Below, piece by piece: positions 1 through 8,103 of a DNA stretch of 8,857 nt. The notes beneath the pieces are model-generated. The model was given only the letters and a program-made list of their open reading frames with translations, had not been told where the DNA came from and did not search any database. The translations under genes were made by a program, and so were the position numbers. The DNA comes from Helicobacteraceae bacterium (lineage in GTDB: Bacteria > Campylobacterota > Campylobacteria > Campylobacterales > Sulfurimonadaceae), in NCBI GenBank assembly GCA_027083665.1, contig JALWNV010000355.1, forward strand, positions 1-8,857, written 5' to 3'. Each line of letters begins with the position of its first letter. Position 1 is the stretch's first letter.

Positions 1-117
1 GCTCATACCATTTTTGATTTTTTCAACAACATAGAGATGATATTGTATATCTTCGTAAGTGCAGTCATCAGGAAGATTTTGAATTATTTTTTGGGCTTCT
101 TGTTTTACGGCAACCAT
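1..117 (-). CDS. Antitoxin-like protein, N-terminal part only (runs off left edge)
   Basis: The minus strand from 117 reads open for 39 codons to the window edge. It begins MVAVKQEAQKIIQNLPDDCT and continues with a helical stretch (YEDIQYHLYVVEKIKNGMS). The pattern 'NLPDDCTYEDIQYHLYVVEKI' resembles small antitoxin-like proteins that usually lie upstream of a RelE/ParE-type toxin; that family assignment is from memory, not a search. The start is supported by AAAGGAAG six bases upstream of the ATG; the other nearby ATG (122-120) hits a stop after five codons. The gene is AT-rich, unlike the GC-rich genes from 787 onward, which suggests acquisition. It has its own promoter (about 133-148) and follows an attC-like site, as expected for a toxin-antitoxin gene cassette. 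The toxin, if present, lies left of the window. The existence of the gene is fairly secure; the function is moderate. Confidence 0.55.
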   Translation of the reverse strand, partial: MVAVKQEAQKIIQNLPDDCTYEDIQYHLYVVEKIKNGMS

Positions 118-132
118 ATCATACTTCCTTTT

Positions 133-148
133 TGTCTGAATTATAACA
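133..148 (-). promoter_or_regulatory. Extended -10 promoter of the antitoxin-like gene
   Basis: On the minus strand the sequence TGTTATAAT (148-140) is a perfect extended -10 element. Transcription would start near 133, leaving a short leader that contains the Shine-Dalgarno before the ATG at 117. No convincing -35 hexamer is present, which an extended -10 tolerates. A private promoter is common for toxin-antitoxin cassettes. Confidence 0.5.
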
Positions 149-163
149 TATCTTGTTTTATGA

Positions 164-326
164 GTATAACGCCCGCGTTGAGCCCCGGCCAGACGGATTC
201 CAGAGGACCAGGAGGGTTTTCTGGAGTATGGCTGGGCGTGGGACTCCGGGCGATTGTTGGTCGTAGCGCAGCGGAGACCGGCAATCGATCCGGTGGCCCG
301 TTCAGGGATCAGCGCGGGCGTTGCTC
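164..326 (-). other. attC-like integron recombination site (putative)
   Basis: The two ends carry attC-type core boxes. Read on the minus strand, the 183-164 end is GCTCAAC-GCGGGC-GTTATAC: the first box fits RYYYAAC fully, and the last box (R') fits GTTRRRY except for one base. The other end, read on the minus strand from 326, is GAGCAAC-GCCCGC-GCTGATC, a weaker match. The ends pair with each other: AACGCCCGCG (168-177) is the exact complement of CGCGGGCGTT (313-322), and pairing extends to about 185/305 with one mismatch and one G-T pair. The R' end resembles known sites such as the Vibrio repeat. The antitoxin-like gene starts 47 bases beyond R', a normal distance for a cassette gene. Against it: at 163 bases it is longer than most attC sites, the interior forms separate hairpins, and no integrase gene is in view. 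A structured RNA or a MITE remain alternatives. Confidence 0.45.
246..293. repeat. Strong internal hairpin within the attC-like element
   Basis: CGATTGTTGGTC (251-262) pairs with GACCGGCAATCG (276-287) over 12 positions, two of them G-T pairs, around a 13-base loop. CCGG at 246-249 and 290-293 extends the stem after a small bulge. With a second small stem (TCCAGA 199-204 with TCTGGA 220-225) and the outer stem at 168-185/305-322, the element folds as a branched structure rather than a single rod. Confidence 0.6.
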
Positions 327-352
327 GTTTTCGCAACGCGGAAACGAGCAAC
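320..352. repeat. Perfect 14-bp hairpin overlapping the right end of the attC-like site
   Basis: Bases 320-333 (starting GTTGCTCGTTT) pair fully with 339-352 (ending AAACGAGCAAC), with one G-T pair, around the 5-base loop CAACG. The left arm uses the same bases (320-322) that close the outer stem of the 164-326 element, so the two folds exclude each other. No T-run follows on either strand, so it does not look like a simple intrinsic terminator. Confidence 0.6.
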
Positions 353-396
353 TACTTATTGATTACCCATTGTATGCACTTTAGCCCGTATGTACC

Positions 397-595
397 CTGA
401 TAGCAGGACATCAATAATGTCCTGCTATCAGAATATGAGGCCACGAATCCCGCAGGTTGCAATATTTTTAACATTATTACACTCTATACCTTAAGAATCA
501 TGCAGAATAAATGTCCTTTATAATTTGATAGCAAGACAAAATGTCCTGCTATTAGGCAAAAATCCTGATAAAAGGACAAAACGTCCTGCTATCGG
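397..595. repeat. Cluster of three palindromes sharing TGTCCTGCTATC, possibly an IS21-type end
   Basis: Module 1 (397-431) is a perfect inverted repeat with 15-bp arms, CTGATAGCAGGACAT and its complement, around CAATA. Module 2 (526-554) has 13-position arms with one mismatch and one G-T pair around AAA. Module 3 (565-595) has arms GATAAAAGGAC/GTCCTGCTATC with two mismatches around AAAAC. A further half-site, TGTCCTTTAT, lies at 512-521. Read on the plus strand, TGTCCTGCTATC or a close variant recurs at 418, 512, 542 and 582. Several same-direction repeats that begin TG and lie ahead of a start codon are a known design of IS21-family left ends. No recognisable istA or istB follows, so this would be a remnant. 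A multi-site operator for a DNA-binding protein is the main alternative. Confidence 0.6.
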
Positions 596-605
596 AGAGT
601 TGATG

Positions 606-713
606 ATGCTGAAAAAGAAACGGCTTGACATTGTACGTGAACGGAATCAGAGTCAGGCATTGCGATGTGAAGACGAAATGCGGTTATGCAGGCCGGGTAA
701 ATGTCGCCGTTAA
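606..713 (+). CDS. Possible 35-residue basic peptide, or truncated start of a lost gene
   Basis: A short ORF begins at the second of two adjacent ATGs, with GGAGAG six bases upstream, directly after palindrome module 3. The peptide is MLKKKRLDIVRERNQSQALR followed by CEDEMRLCRPGKCRR: strongly basic, charged, with three cysteines. I do not recognise it. The good ribosome-binding site right behind the repeat cluster makes it look like the first codons of a transposase or other mobile gene that was then cut off. It could equally be chance. Confidence 0.2.
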   Translation: MLKKKRLDIVRERNQSQALRCEDEMRLCRPGKCRR

Positions 714-757
714 CGGTACTGCAGGCACCCCACAGATTCCTCCGCTCGGAGTTTCGA

Positions 758-2745
<1,988 letters not shown>

Positions 2746-2749
2746 CGGT

Positions 2750-4981
2750 ATGAGTATGCCGATACAGAAGACGCCGGCGGGCGCCGAGAATTATACCGAA
2801 CTGTTCGAAATGCAAAACAGCATTCTCGAGATGATGGGCAGCGATGCGGCGCAGGGGGATATTCTCGACCGCCTCTGCTTGTTGCAGGAAAAGCTGGTCC
2901 CCGGTGCCGTCGCATCGATCATGGCCTATGACGAGCGGGAAGGACGGCTGCATCTGCTGGCCGCCCCTTCGCTCAGCGAAGAAGCCCGCGAAGCGTTCGA
3001 AGCGTTGGTCCCCGGACCGGAAAACGGCTCCTGCGCCAATGTGATCTGGCATGACGCTCCGCAGTATGTGTACTGTATCCCCGAGGATGGGCGGTGGGCA
3101 GGGAACCTCGAAGTGGCGGAACGCTTCGGTCTCAAAGCCTGCTGGTCGATGCCGGTTCACGTCGACGGCAAACTCGTCGGTACGTTTGCGCTCTCTTCGT
3201 TCGTCGAGCGCAAGCCGTCGCCGTTTGAGAAGATGCTGCTCTCTGTCGGCGCGCGGATCGCGGGCATTGTCCTCAAACGCGAACACCATCGCGAAAAGAT
3301 CGCTCGCCAGCAAAAACGGGTCTATCTTCTGGCGAAAGTCTTCGAAAATGTCAGTGAAGGAATCGTTATCACGGACCGGAACAACCGAATTGTGGAGATC
3401 AATCCGGCGTTCGAGGCGATCACGGGCTATTCCGAGGCGGCGGTCAAAGGGAAGCTTCCGGTCTTCATGGTCGACAGCGAGGAGAGGACGGCGTTGCGGC
3501 GCGACATCGTCAGGGCGATTCGCGAAAAAGGGTTTTGGCGCGGGGAGATGAGGATCGTCCGTGCCGACGGCGAGCCGTCGTTCGAGTGGGTCAGTGTCTC
3601 GAAGCTCAAGTCCGACGACGGGAAGACGGACGGGTTCTTATATGTCATATCCGATATCAACGAACTCAAGATATCGCAGCAGAAGATGGCCTATATGGCC
3701 TTTCACGATACGCTGACCGGGCTGGCGAACCGTGACCTGCTGATGGAACGTATCGGCCATATCATCGACCGTTCCGAACGGATGCCGCTAAGTGCCGCCG
3801 TGCTGTTTCTGGACCTCGACCGGTTCAAATATCTCAACGACACCTTCGGACACGCCGCAGGCGATCAGCTGCTGATCGAGGTGGGAAGACGGCTCAAGCA
3901 TGCGCTGCGAAAAGCCGACACCATCGCCCGTTTCGGCGGGGACGAGTTCGTGATTTTGCTCGAAGACGTCGACAACAGGGAACGTATTTTCGAAAAGGCC
4001 GAATTTATTCTCAGCTTGCTGAAAAAACCGTTCGAATTCGAGAAACACAGTTTTGTGATCTACGGCAGCATCGGAATCGCGATATTTCCCGATGACGGGA
4101 CGGACGGCCAGACACTGCTCAAACATGCCGATACGGCGATGTACCAGGCCAAGCAGAGCCCGGAGCATATCCGCTTTTACGCGCCGCAGATGAGCGAACA
4201 CACGCTCAAGAGCCTTGTCCTGGAAAAGGAGCTTCATACGGCACTCAACCGCGGGGAGTTCGAGGTCTACTATCAGCCGATCGTCACGGGGGAAAACCGG
4301 ACGTTCTGCTGTGCCGAGGCACTCGTACGGTGGCGTCATCCGGAGCGCGGACTGGTCTATCCGGGTGAATTCGTTCCTTTTTGCGAAGAGACCGGCCTGA
4401 TTTCGCAGCTGGACGAATATGTACTTGAAACCGTGATCGCCGATCTGCGGCGCTGGCACAGCGATCCGCTGAACAGGATCGTTCCGATTTCGGTCAATAT
4501 TTCGGGGCGGCACATCAATCAGCAGGATGTTACGCGGCTCATTCATATTCTCAACCGCAGCGCACTGGGGCGTGACTATATCGGGCTGGAACTGACCGAG
4601 ACCTATCTGATGCAGTTCGCGGAAGAGACGGTGATACAGCTCGAGCGGCTCAAACATGCGGGTGTCAAGCTCGCGATGGACGATTTCGGCAGCGGCTATT
4701 CGTCGCTGGGGTATCTCAAACGCTTCAAGATCGACAAGCTCAAGATCGACCGGCTGCTCGTGCACGATATCGTCGAAGACGGCGATGACCGTTCCATCGC
4801 CGACGCGATCATCAAGATGGGGCACAGCCTCGGCCTCGAGATCATCGCCGAAGGCGTCGAAACGGCGGCACAGTACGAAACACTTCGGTCGTTCGGCTGC
4901 GATATGATGCAGGGATACTTCTTCGACCGGGCGCTGCCGGCGGAAACTTTTGTCGAAAAATATCTCAGGAGGCGCCGATGA
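2750..4981 (+). CDS. Cyclic-di-GMP turnover protein (GAF-PAS-GGDEF-EAL)
   Basis: A 743-residue cytoplasmic signalling protein expected to make and/or degrade cyclic di-GMP. The order is GAF sensor (about 20-175), PAS sensor (about 193-305), GGDEF diguanylate cyclase (about 315-475) and EAL phosphodiesterase (about 490-735). GGDEF residues 396-400 are canonical, and an intact inhibitory I-site RKAD (387-390) lies five residues before them. The EAL side has EALVRW (E523), SVNISGRHI, ELTETYL, MDDFGSGYSS (D644, D645), DKLKID, AEGVET (E701) and MQGY, so the catalytic set looks complete. No signal peptide or membrane segment is seen. Both halves appear competent; which activity dominates cannot be told from sequence. 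It starts 4 bases after ligA and its stop overlaps the next start (ATGA), so it is probably co-expressed with the barrel protein that follows. No specific ligand for the sensor domains can be named. Confidence 0.93.
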   Translation: MSMPIQKTPAGAENYTELFEMQNSILEMMGSDAAQGDILDRLCLLQEKLVPGAVASIMAYDEREGRLHLLAAPSLSEEAREAFEALVPGPENGSCANVIWHDAPQYVYCIPEDGRWAGNLEVAERFGLKACWSMPVHVDGKLVGTFALSSFVERKPSPFEKMLLSVGARIAGIVLKREHHREKIARQQKRVYLLAKVFENVSEGIVITDRNNRIVEINPAFEAITGYSEAAVKGKLPVFMVDSEERTALRRDIVRAIREKGFWRGEMRIVRADGEPSFEWVSVSKLKSDDGKTDGFLYVISDINELKISQQKMAYMAFHDTLTGLANRDLLMERIGHIIDRSERMPLSAAVLFLDLDRFKYLNDTFGHAAGDQLLIEVGRRLKHALRKADTIARFGGDEFVILLEDVDNRERIFEKAEFILSLLKKPFEFEKHSFVIYGSIGIAIFPDDGTDGQTLLKHADTAMYQAKQSPEHIRFYAPQMSEHTLKSLVLEKELHTALNRGEFEVYYQPIVTGENRTFCCAEALVRWRHPERGLVYPGEFVPFCEETGLISQLDEYVLETVIADLRRWHSDPLNRIVPISVNISGRHINQQDVTRLIHILNRSALGRDYIGLELTETYLMQFAEETVIQLERLKHAGVKLAMDDFGSGYSSLGYLKRFKIDKLKIDRLLVHDIVEDGDDRSIADAIIKMGHSLGLEIIAEGVETAAQYETLRSFGCDMMQGYFFDRALPAETFVEKYLRRRR

Positions 4982-5526
4982 AACGGGCGATAGGGCTGTT
5001 GTTGCCGCTGGTTCTGCTCGGCGGCGAACGCGCCGGTCCGTATCTCGCCGCGGGGACGGGAATCGCGAACTACCGGGATGACGGACGCCTGGCGTCGATC
5101 GGGGGAACGGACGAAACGCGCTACCATCTCAGCGCGGGAGCGTTTATCAACAAGTATTTTTCCGTCGAATTCGCGTTGGCGCACTTTAACGATTTCGGCG
5201 GTATCGACAACGAGGGCGTGTCCGTCCGCGAATCGTTCAATACGTTGACTGCCGACGCGCTTGTGCATTACCCCGTGATGAACGACCGTCTCGATTTTTT
5301 CGGAAAGTTCGGCGCGGGACAGATTTTCTGGGAGGAACACGGTTCGCATTATCGCAGCAGCAATTCGGCGACGCTGCTGTTCGGGGCGGGATTCGGCTTC
5401 AGACCGACAGAGCGGGTGACGGTCAATCTCGGCTACGATTTCAATACGTTCCGGATGGATGTCAACACGACACGGTTCGAGATGCAGCTGGGAACGGGCT
5501 ATCTCGAAGTACAGGTGCAGTTTTGA
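4978..5526 (+). CDS. Small outer-membrane beta-barrel protein
   Basis: A 182-residue exported protein. It starts with a basic tip and a hydrophobic stretch (MKRAIGLLLPLVLLGG), a likely Sec signal peptide with an unclear cleavage point around residues 16-19. The mature part begins GPYLAAGTGIANYRD and has many alternating, glycine- and aromatic-rich segments such as LFGAGFGFRPTERVTVNLGY, and it ends in ...LEVQVQF. A terminal phenylalanine is the usual signal for insertion by the BAM complex. This matches the general OmpA-like/porin-family barrel type, probably eight strands, judging by size. The role is unknown: it may be structural, adhesive or a receptor. The start codon overlaps the stop of the c-di-GMP gene by four bases and the stop touches the tlyA start, which points to translational coupling and a link, unproven, to c-di-GMP-controlled surface behaviour. 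Confidence 0.75.
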   Translation: MKRAIGLLLPLVLLGGERAGPYLAAGTGIANYRDDGRLASIGGTDETRYHLSAGAFINKYFSVEFALAHFNDFGGIDNEGVSVRESFNTLTADALVHYPVMNDRLDFFGKFGAGQIFWEEHGSHYRSSNSATLLFGAGFGFRPTERVTVNLGYDFNTFRMDVNTTRFEMQLGTGYLEVQVQF

Positions 5527-6233
5527 TGCGGCTCGATCAGTATCTTGTCGAACGGGCGATGGCGCCGACGCGTTCGAAAGCGCGCGAAATGATCAAGTCC
5601 GGTGATGTCCGTGTCGGGGGGAGAGTGGTGCAAAAACCCGCTTTCGCCGTTTCGGGACAGCCGGTGGAAGTGTCGCCGCGGCGCCGGTATGTCAGCCGTG
5701 CCGCTTTGAAACTCAAGGGGTTTCTGCCCCATCTGCCGTTTTCGGCTGCGGGGATGACCGTACTCGATATCGGGGCGAGTACCGGGGGATTTTGCGAGGT
5801 TCTGCTCGAAGCGGGCGCGGCGTCCGTCGATGCCGTCGACGTCGGAAAAGATCAGCTGCACCCGACGCTCAGGGACGATGCGCGGGTTCGCAGTTTCGAA
5901 CAAACCGATATCCGCCGTTTTGAGTCCGACCGCCGCTACGAGCTGGTCACGAGCGATGTTTCGTTCATATCGCTGCACCATATCCTCGACGACGTGGACC
6001 GTCTGGCCGCACACTGGATCGTACTGCTGTTCAAACCGCAGTTCGAGGTGGGACGCGACGCGAAGCGGGACGGGCGCGGCGTGGTAACGGACAGTGAAGC
6101 GATCGTGAAGGCCCAGGCGGCATTCGAAGACGCCTGCGCGGCCAGAGGATGGTCGCTGGTGGTTCGCCGCCGTGCGGAAATTTCGGGAAAGGAAGGCAAT
6201 ATTGAAGAGTGCTACTGCTTTGAAAAACATTGA
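5526..6233 (+). CDS. tlyA: TlyA-family rRNA (cytidine-2'-O)-methyltransferase
   Basis: Methylates the 2'-hydroxyl of cytidine in rRNA. In Campylobacter the short (type I) TlyA acts on C1920 of 23S rRNA and affects subunit interaction and capreomycin sensitivity. The 235-residue product has an N-terminal S4 RNA-binding domain (about 1-60, MRLDQYLVERAM...), then a Rossmann-fold methyltransferase with the SAM-binding loop LDIGASTGGF (80-89). The family's K-D-K-E catalytic set is visible as K62 (AALKL), D144 (SDVSFI), K170 (LFKPQF) and E227 (GNIEE). Length fits type I. I chose ATG 5526, which shares its A with the stop of the previous gene (TGATG); a TTG one codon earlier is possible but less likely. 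Older annotations call this family hemolysin A; the rRNA role is better supported. Confidence 0.93.
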   Translation: MRLDQYLVERAMAPTRSKAREMIKSGDVRVGGRVVQKPAFAVSGQPVEVSPRRRYVSRAALKLKGFLPHLPFSAAGMTVLDIGASTGGFCEVLLEAGAASVDAVDVGKDQLHPTLRDDARVRSFEQTDIRRFESDRRYELVTSDVSFISLHHILDDVDRLAAHWIVLLFKPQFEVGRDAKRDGRGVVTDSEAIVKAQAAFEDACAARGWSLVVRRRAEISGKEGNIEECYCFEKH

Positions 6234-7041
6234 CTCGGTCGCCATCGGCGGTTTCGACGGGATGCACGAGGGGCATCAGCATCTGTTCGGCGCCCTCGGC
6301 GGCAACGGTGCCGTGTTGGTCATTGAGACCGGCTACGCCAACCTGACACCGGGAAAAGAGCGTGAACATTTCACGACGCTCCCGCTTGTCTACGTCCCTC
6401 TCGACACCATCCGCGATCTCGACGGCGAAGGTTTCGTTTCCTATCTCCGGGAGCGTTTTCCGAAACTGCGCCGCATCGTCGTCGGCTACGATTTCCGGTT
6501 CGGCAAGGACCGCCGGTATTCGCACGAAGACCTGCGGAATCTTTTCGACGGCGAGGTTGTCGTAATCGACGAAGTCCGTATCGACGGAGATTCCGTGCAT
6601 TCGCACAAGATCCGGGCGAAACTGATCATCGGCGATATCGTCGGGGCGAATCGCTTTCTCGGTCATCACTATACGATCCGGGGCAAGGCCGTGAGGGGAC
6701 AGGGACTTGGGAAAAAAGCGCTGGTACCGACGGTCAATATGCTCACCGACGGCTTTTTGCTGCCCAAAGAAGGGGTCTACGCCACACTGGCGTGCATCGA
6801 CGACGAAGCGCACTGCCGTCCCGCGGTGACGTTTGTAGGACACCGGGTGAGTACGGACGGCTCATTCGCCGTCGAGACGCATATCCTCGATACCGAGACG
6901 GATTGCCGCGAGCGGATTTCGGTCAGTTTTGTCAAACGGCTGCGCGATAACCGGAAATTCGATTCACTTTCGGCCCTTTCGGAGCAGATTCGAACGGATA
7001 TCGCCGCTGCCCGCAAGGCACTTCAGCGGCTGGAGTTGTAG
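6202..7041 (+). CDS. ribF: Bifunctional riboflavin kinase/FMN adenylyltransferase RibF
   Basis: Makes FMN from riboflavin and then FAD from FMN, each with ATP, in the cytoplasm. The 279-residue product has an N-terminal adenylyltransferase domain with GGFDGMHEGHQ (16-26), in which the GxFDGxHxGH motif is complete. The C-terminal riboflavin kinase domain has GKAVRGQGLGKKALVPTVNM with the metal/nucleotide-binding PTxN at 176-179 and the likely catalytic glutamate E225 in VETHILD. The tail RLRDNRKFDSLSALSEQI is typical. It is a little shorter than E. coli RibF (313). I chose the TTG start at 6202 because AAAGGAAGG lies five bases upstream; it gives a 32-base overlap with tlyA. A GTG at 6172 is in frame but would add ten residues before the conserved start, and a TTG at 6220 is also possible. 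It is the last gene of the ligA run. Confidence 0.93.
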   Translation: MKSATALKNIDSVAIGGFDGMHEGHQHLFGALGGNGAVLVIETGYANLTPGKEREHFTTLPLVYVPLDTIRDLDGEGFVSYLRERFPKLRRIVVGYDFRFGKDRRYSHEDLRNLFDGEVVVIDEVRIDGDSVHSHKIRAKLIIGDIVGANRFLGHHYTIRGKAVRGQGLGKKALVPTVNMLTDGFLLPKEGVYATLACIDDEAHCRPAVTFVGHRVSTDGSFAVETHILDTETDCRERISVSFVKRLRDNRKFDSLSALSEQIRTDIAAARKALQRLEL

Positions 7042-7061
7042 TTCCCGAAGAATTTTCTCCG

Positions 7062-7087
7062 AAACGGCGCTTTTCTTAGCGGTTTTT
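7062..7087 (+). terminator. Weak terminator-like hairpin after ribF
   Basis: AAAC-GG-CGC (7062-7070) can pair with GCG-GTTT (7079-7085), leaving GG as a bulge and an 8-base loop, and two more T follow before AATC. The stem is short and imperfect, so termination would be partial at best. It lies between two transcription units where a terminator is expected. Confidence 0.25.
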
Positions 7088-7101
7088 AATCGTCAGACAG
7101 C

Positions 7102-7114
7102 TATAATTGCACAA
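7102..7114 (+). promoter_or_regulatory. atpB: -10 box of the atpB promoter
   Basis: A perfect TATAAT at 7102-7107 lies 33 bases before the atpB start, in the only sizeable gap of the right half. The transcript would begin near 7114 and include the strong Shine-Dalgarno GAAGGAAA (7127-7134). No -35 box is evident. Confidence 0.55.
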
Positions 7115-7139
7115 CTAATTTCGAACGAAGGAAATTGTC

Positions 7140-7820
7140 GTGGGTGAACTCTTTACTTTCTTCGGTGTGATCAGCGAAAATCACGCCTACCTCTATATGG
7201 CGCACATGCTTCTGACGGCGGGGATCGTCATCGTACTGGCCAAAATGGCCGTCAAAAACCTCAAGGTTGTCCCAAGCGGCGCTCAAAACCTGATGGAAGC
7301 CTATCTCCAGGGGACCGTCGCGATGGGCGCGGACGTCATGGGGCGCGAAAAAGCGAAACGCTACATGCCGCTGGTCGCGACGCTGGGGCTCTTTATCGGT
7401 ATCGCCAACCTGATCGGGATCATCCCGGGCTTCGAAGCGCCGTCGGCGTTCCTGAACTTCACGCTGGCACTGGCGCTGATCGTTTTTGTCTATTACAATT
7501 TCGAAGGGATCCGCCGCAACGGTGTCGTCGAGTATTTCAAGCACTTCATGGGTCCGGTCGGCTGGCTGGCGCCCCTGATGTTCCCGATCGAAATCGTGTC
7601 GCACATTTCGCGTATCGTCTCGCTGAGCTTCCGTCTTTTCGGAAACATCAAGGGTGACGACATGTTCCTCGCGGTCATGCTGCTGCTCGCGCCGTGGCTG
7701 CTGCCGATCGTGCCGTTCGGTCTGCTCGCGTTTAGCGCCATTTTGCAGGCGTTCATCTTCATGATCCTGACGTATGTCTACCTCGGCGGAGCCGTCACGC
7801 TTCACGAAGAGTCGCTCTAA
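7140..7820 (+). CDS. atpB: ATP synthase F0 subunit a
   Basis: Membrane subunit a of F1F0 ATP synthase. It forms the proton half-channels beside the c-ring, so it is essential for coupling ion flow to ATP synthesis. The 226-residue product is very hydrophobic with about five membrane helices. The essential arginine that faces the c-ring is R165 in SLSFRLFGNI, the most conserved part of the family. The start is GTG at 7140, preceded by GAAGGAAA at a spacing of five to six bases; the resulting N-terminus MGELFTFFGVIS matches what I know of Campylobacterota AtpB. No other ATP synthase subunit is next to it. In this phylum atpB is known to lie apart from the main atp operon, so this is expected. 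It is probably co-transcribed with the small membrane protein downstream. Confidence 0.96.
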   Translation: MGELFTFFGVISENHAYLYMAHMLLTAGIVIVLAKMAVKNLKVVPSGAQNLMEAYLQGTVAMGADVMGREKAKRYMPLVATLGLFIGIANLIGIIPGFEAPSAFLNFTLALALIVFVYYNFEGIRRNGVVEYFKHFMGPVGWLAPLMFPIEIVSHISRIVSLSFRLFGNIKGDDMFLAVMLLLAPWLLPIVPFGLLAFSAILQAFIFMILTYVYLGGAVTLHEESL

Positions 7821-7836
7821 GCGTCCCGCAGCCGGC

Positions 7837-8103
7837 ATGAAACGCAGCACGTTCGAGATGCTTTTGAGTTTCCTGGTCGGTTTCGCCTGGGCGCTGCTGG
7901 TGCTCGGGTCTTTTTTCGTCTTCAAAATCACGGTCTATTTCGGCTTTCCGTTTGCATTGCTGGCGACGCTGTTTTTTATCTTTTTCTCGCTGTTTTGCAT
8001 TCTGATGCTCGAAGGGCTCAATATCTACAAGTCCCATACCGAGGAACTCAGAGAACAGACCCGGCTGCTGCGCCGCATCGCCGAGTCGCTTGACCGGGCG
8101 TGA
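7837..8103 (+). CDS. Unrecognised small two-helix membrane protein
   Basis: An 88-residue protein I cannot assign to a family. Residues about 8-30 (MLLSFLVGFAWALLVLGSFF...) and 33-60 are two hydrophobic helices separated by a very short turn, rich in phenylalanine. The rest (about 65-88: SHTEELREQTRLLRRIAESL) is a charged amphipathic helix probably on the cytoplasmic side, able to form a coiled coil. I chose ATG 7837, 16 bases after atpB, because it begins just before the first helix. An upstream ATG at 7774 is in frame but would overlap atpB and add a poorly supported basic stretch; neither start has a strong Shine-Dalgarno. Its stop overlaps the next start (TGATG). Position after atpB invites comparison with AtpI-like assembly factors, which are also two-helix proteins, but I see no shared motif. 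Confidence 0.7.
   Translation: MKRSTFEMLLSFLVGFAWALLVLGSFFVFKITVYFGFPFALLATLFFIFFSLFCILMLEGLNIYKSHTEELREQTRLLRRIAESLDRA

Noticed and set aside
37..384. 115-codon forward open frame from the left edge
   Set aside because: It runs antisense to the antitoxin-like gene and then straight through the inverted repeats at 164-352, with no supporting Shine-Dalgarno or motif.
355..477. 40-codon minus-strand ORF (MLKILQPAGF...) across the first palindrome
   Set aside because: It is short, has no good Shine-Dalgarno, and encodes the palindrome itself; no recognisable family.
397..595. CRISPR array
   Set aside because: The repeated unit is itself palindromic, spacing is irregular (94, 30 and 40 bases), and copies are degenerate; there are no spacers of even length and no cas genes.
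625..653. TTGACA (625-630) as a -35 box for ligA
   Set aside because: No -10 sequence lies 16-18 bases downstream; the usable TATAAT at 758 is far away.
3788..4825. 345-codon open frame on the minus strand opposite the GGDEF-EAL gene
   Set aside because: A shadow of the forward gene, which has all its catalytic motifs; the antisense product resembles no family.
6172..6201. GTG at 6172 as the ribF start
   Set aside because: It would add ten residues not seen in the family; the TTG at 6202 has AAAGGAAGG at proper spacing.
7774..7836. ATG at 7774 as start of the small membrane protein
   Set aside because: It overlaps the conserved end of atpB by 47 bases and adds a basic stretch that mirrors atpB coding sequence.
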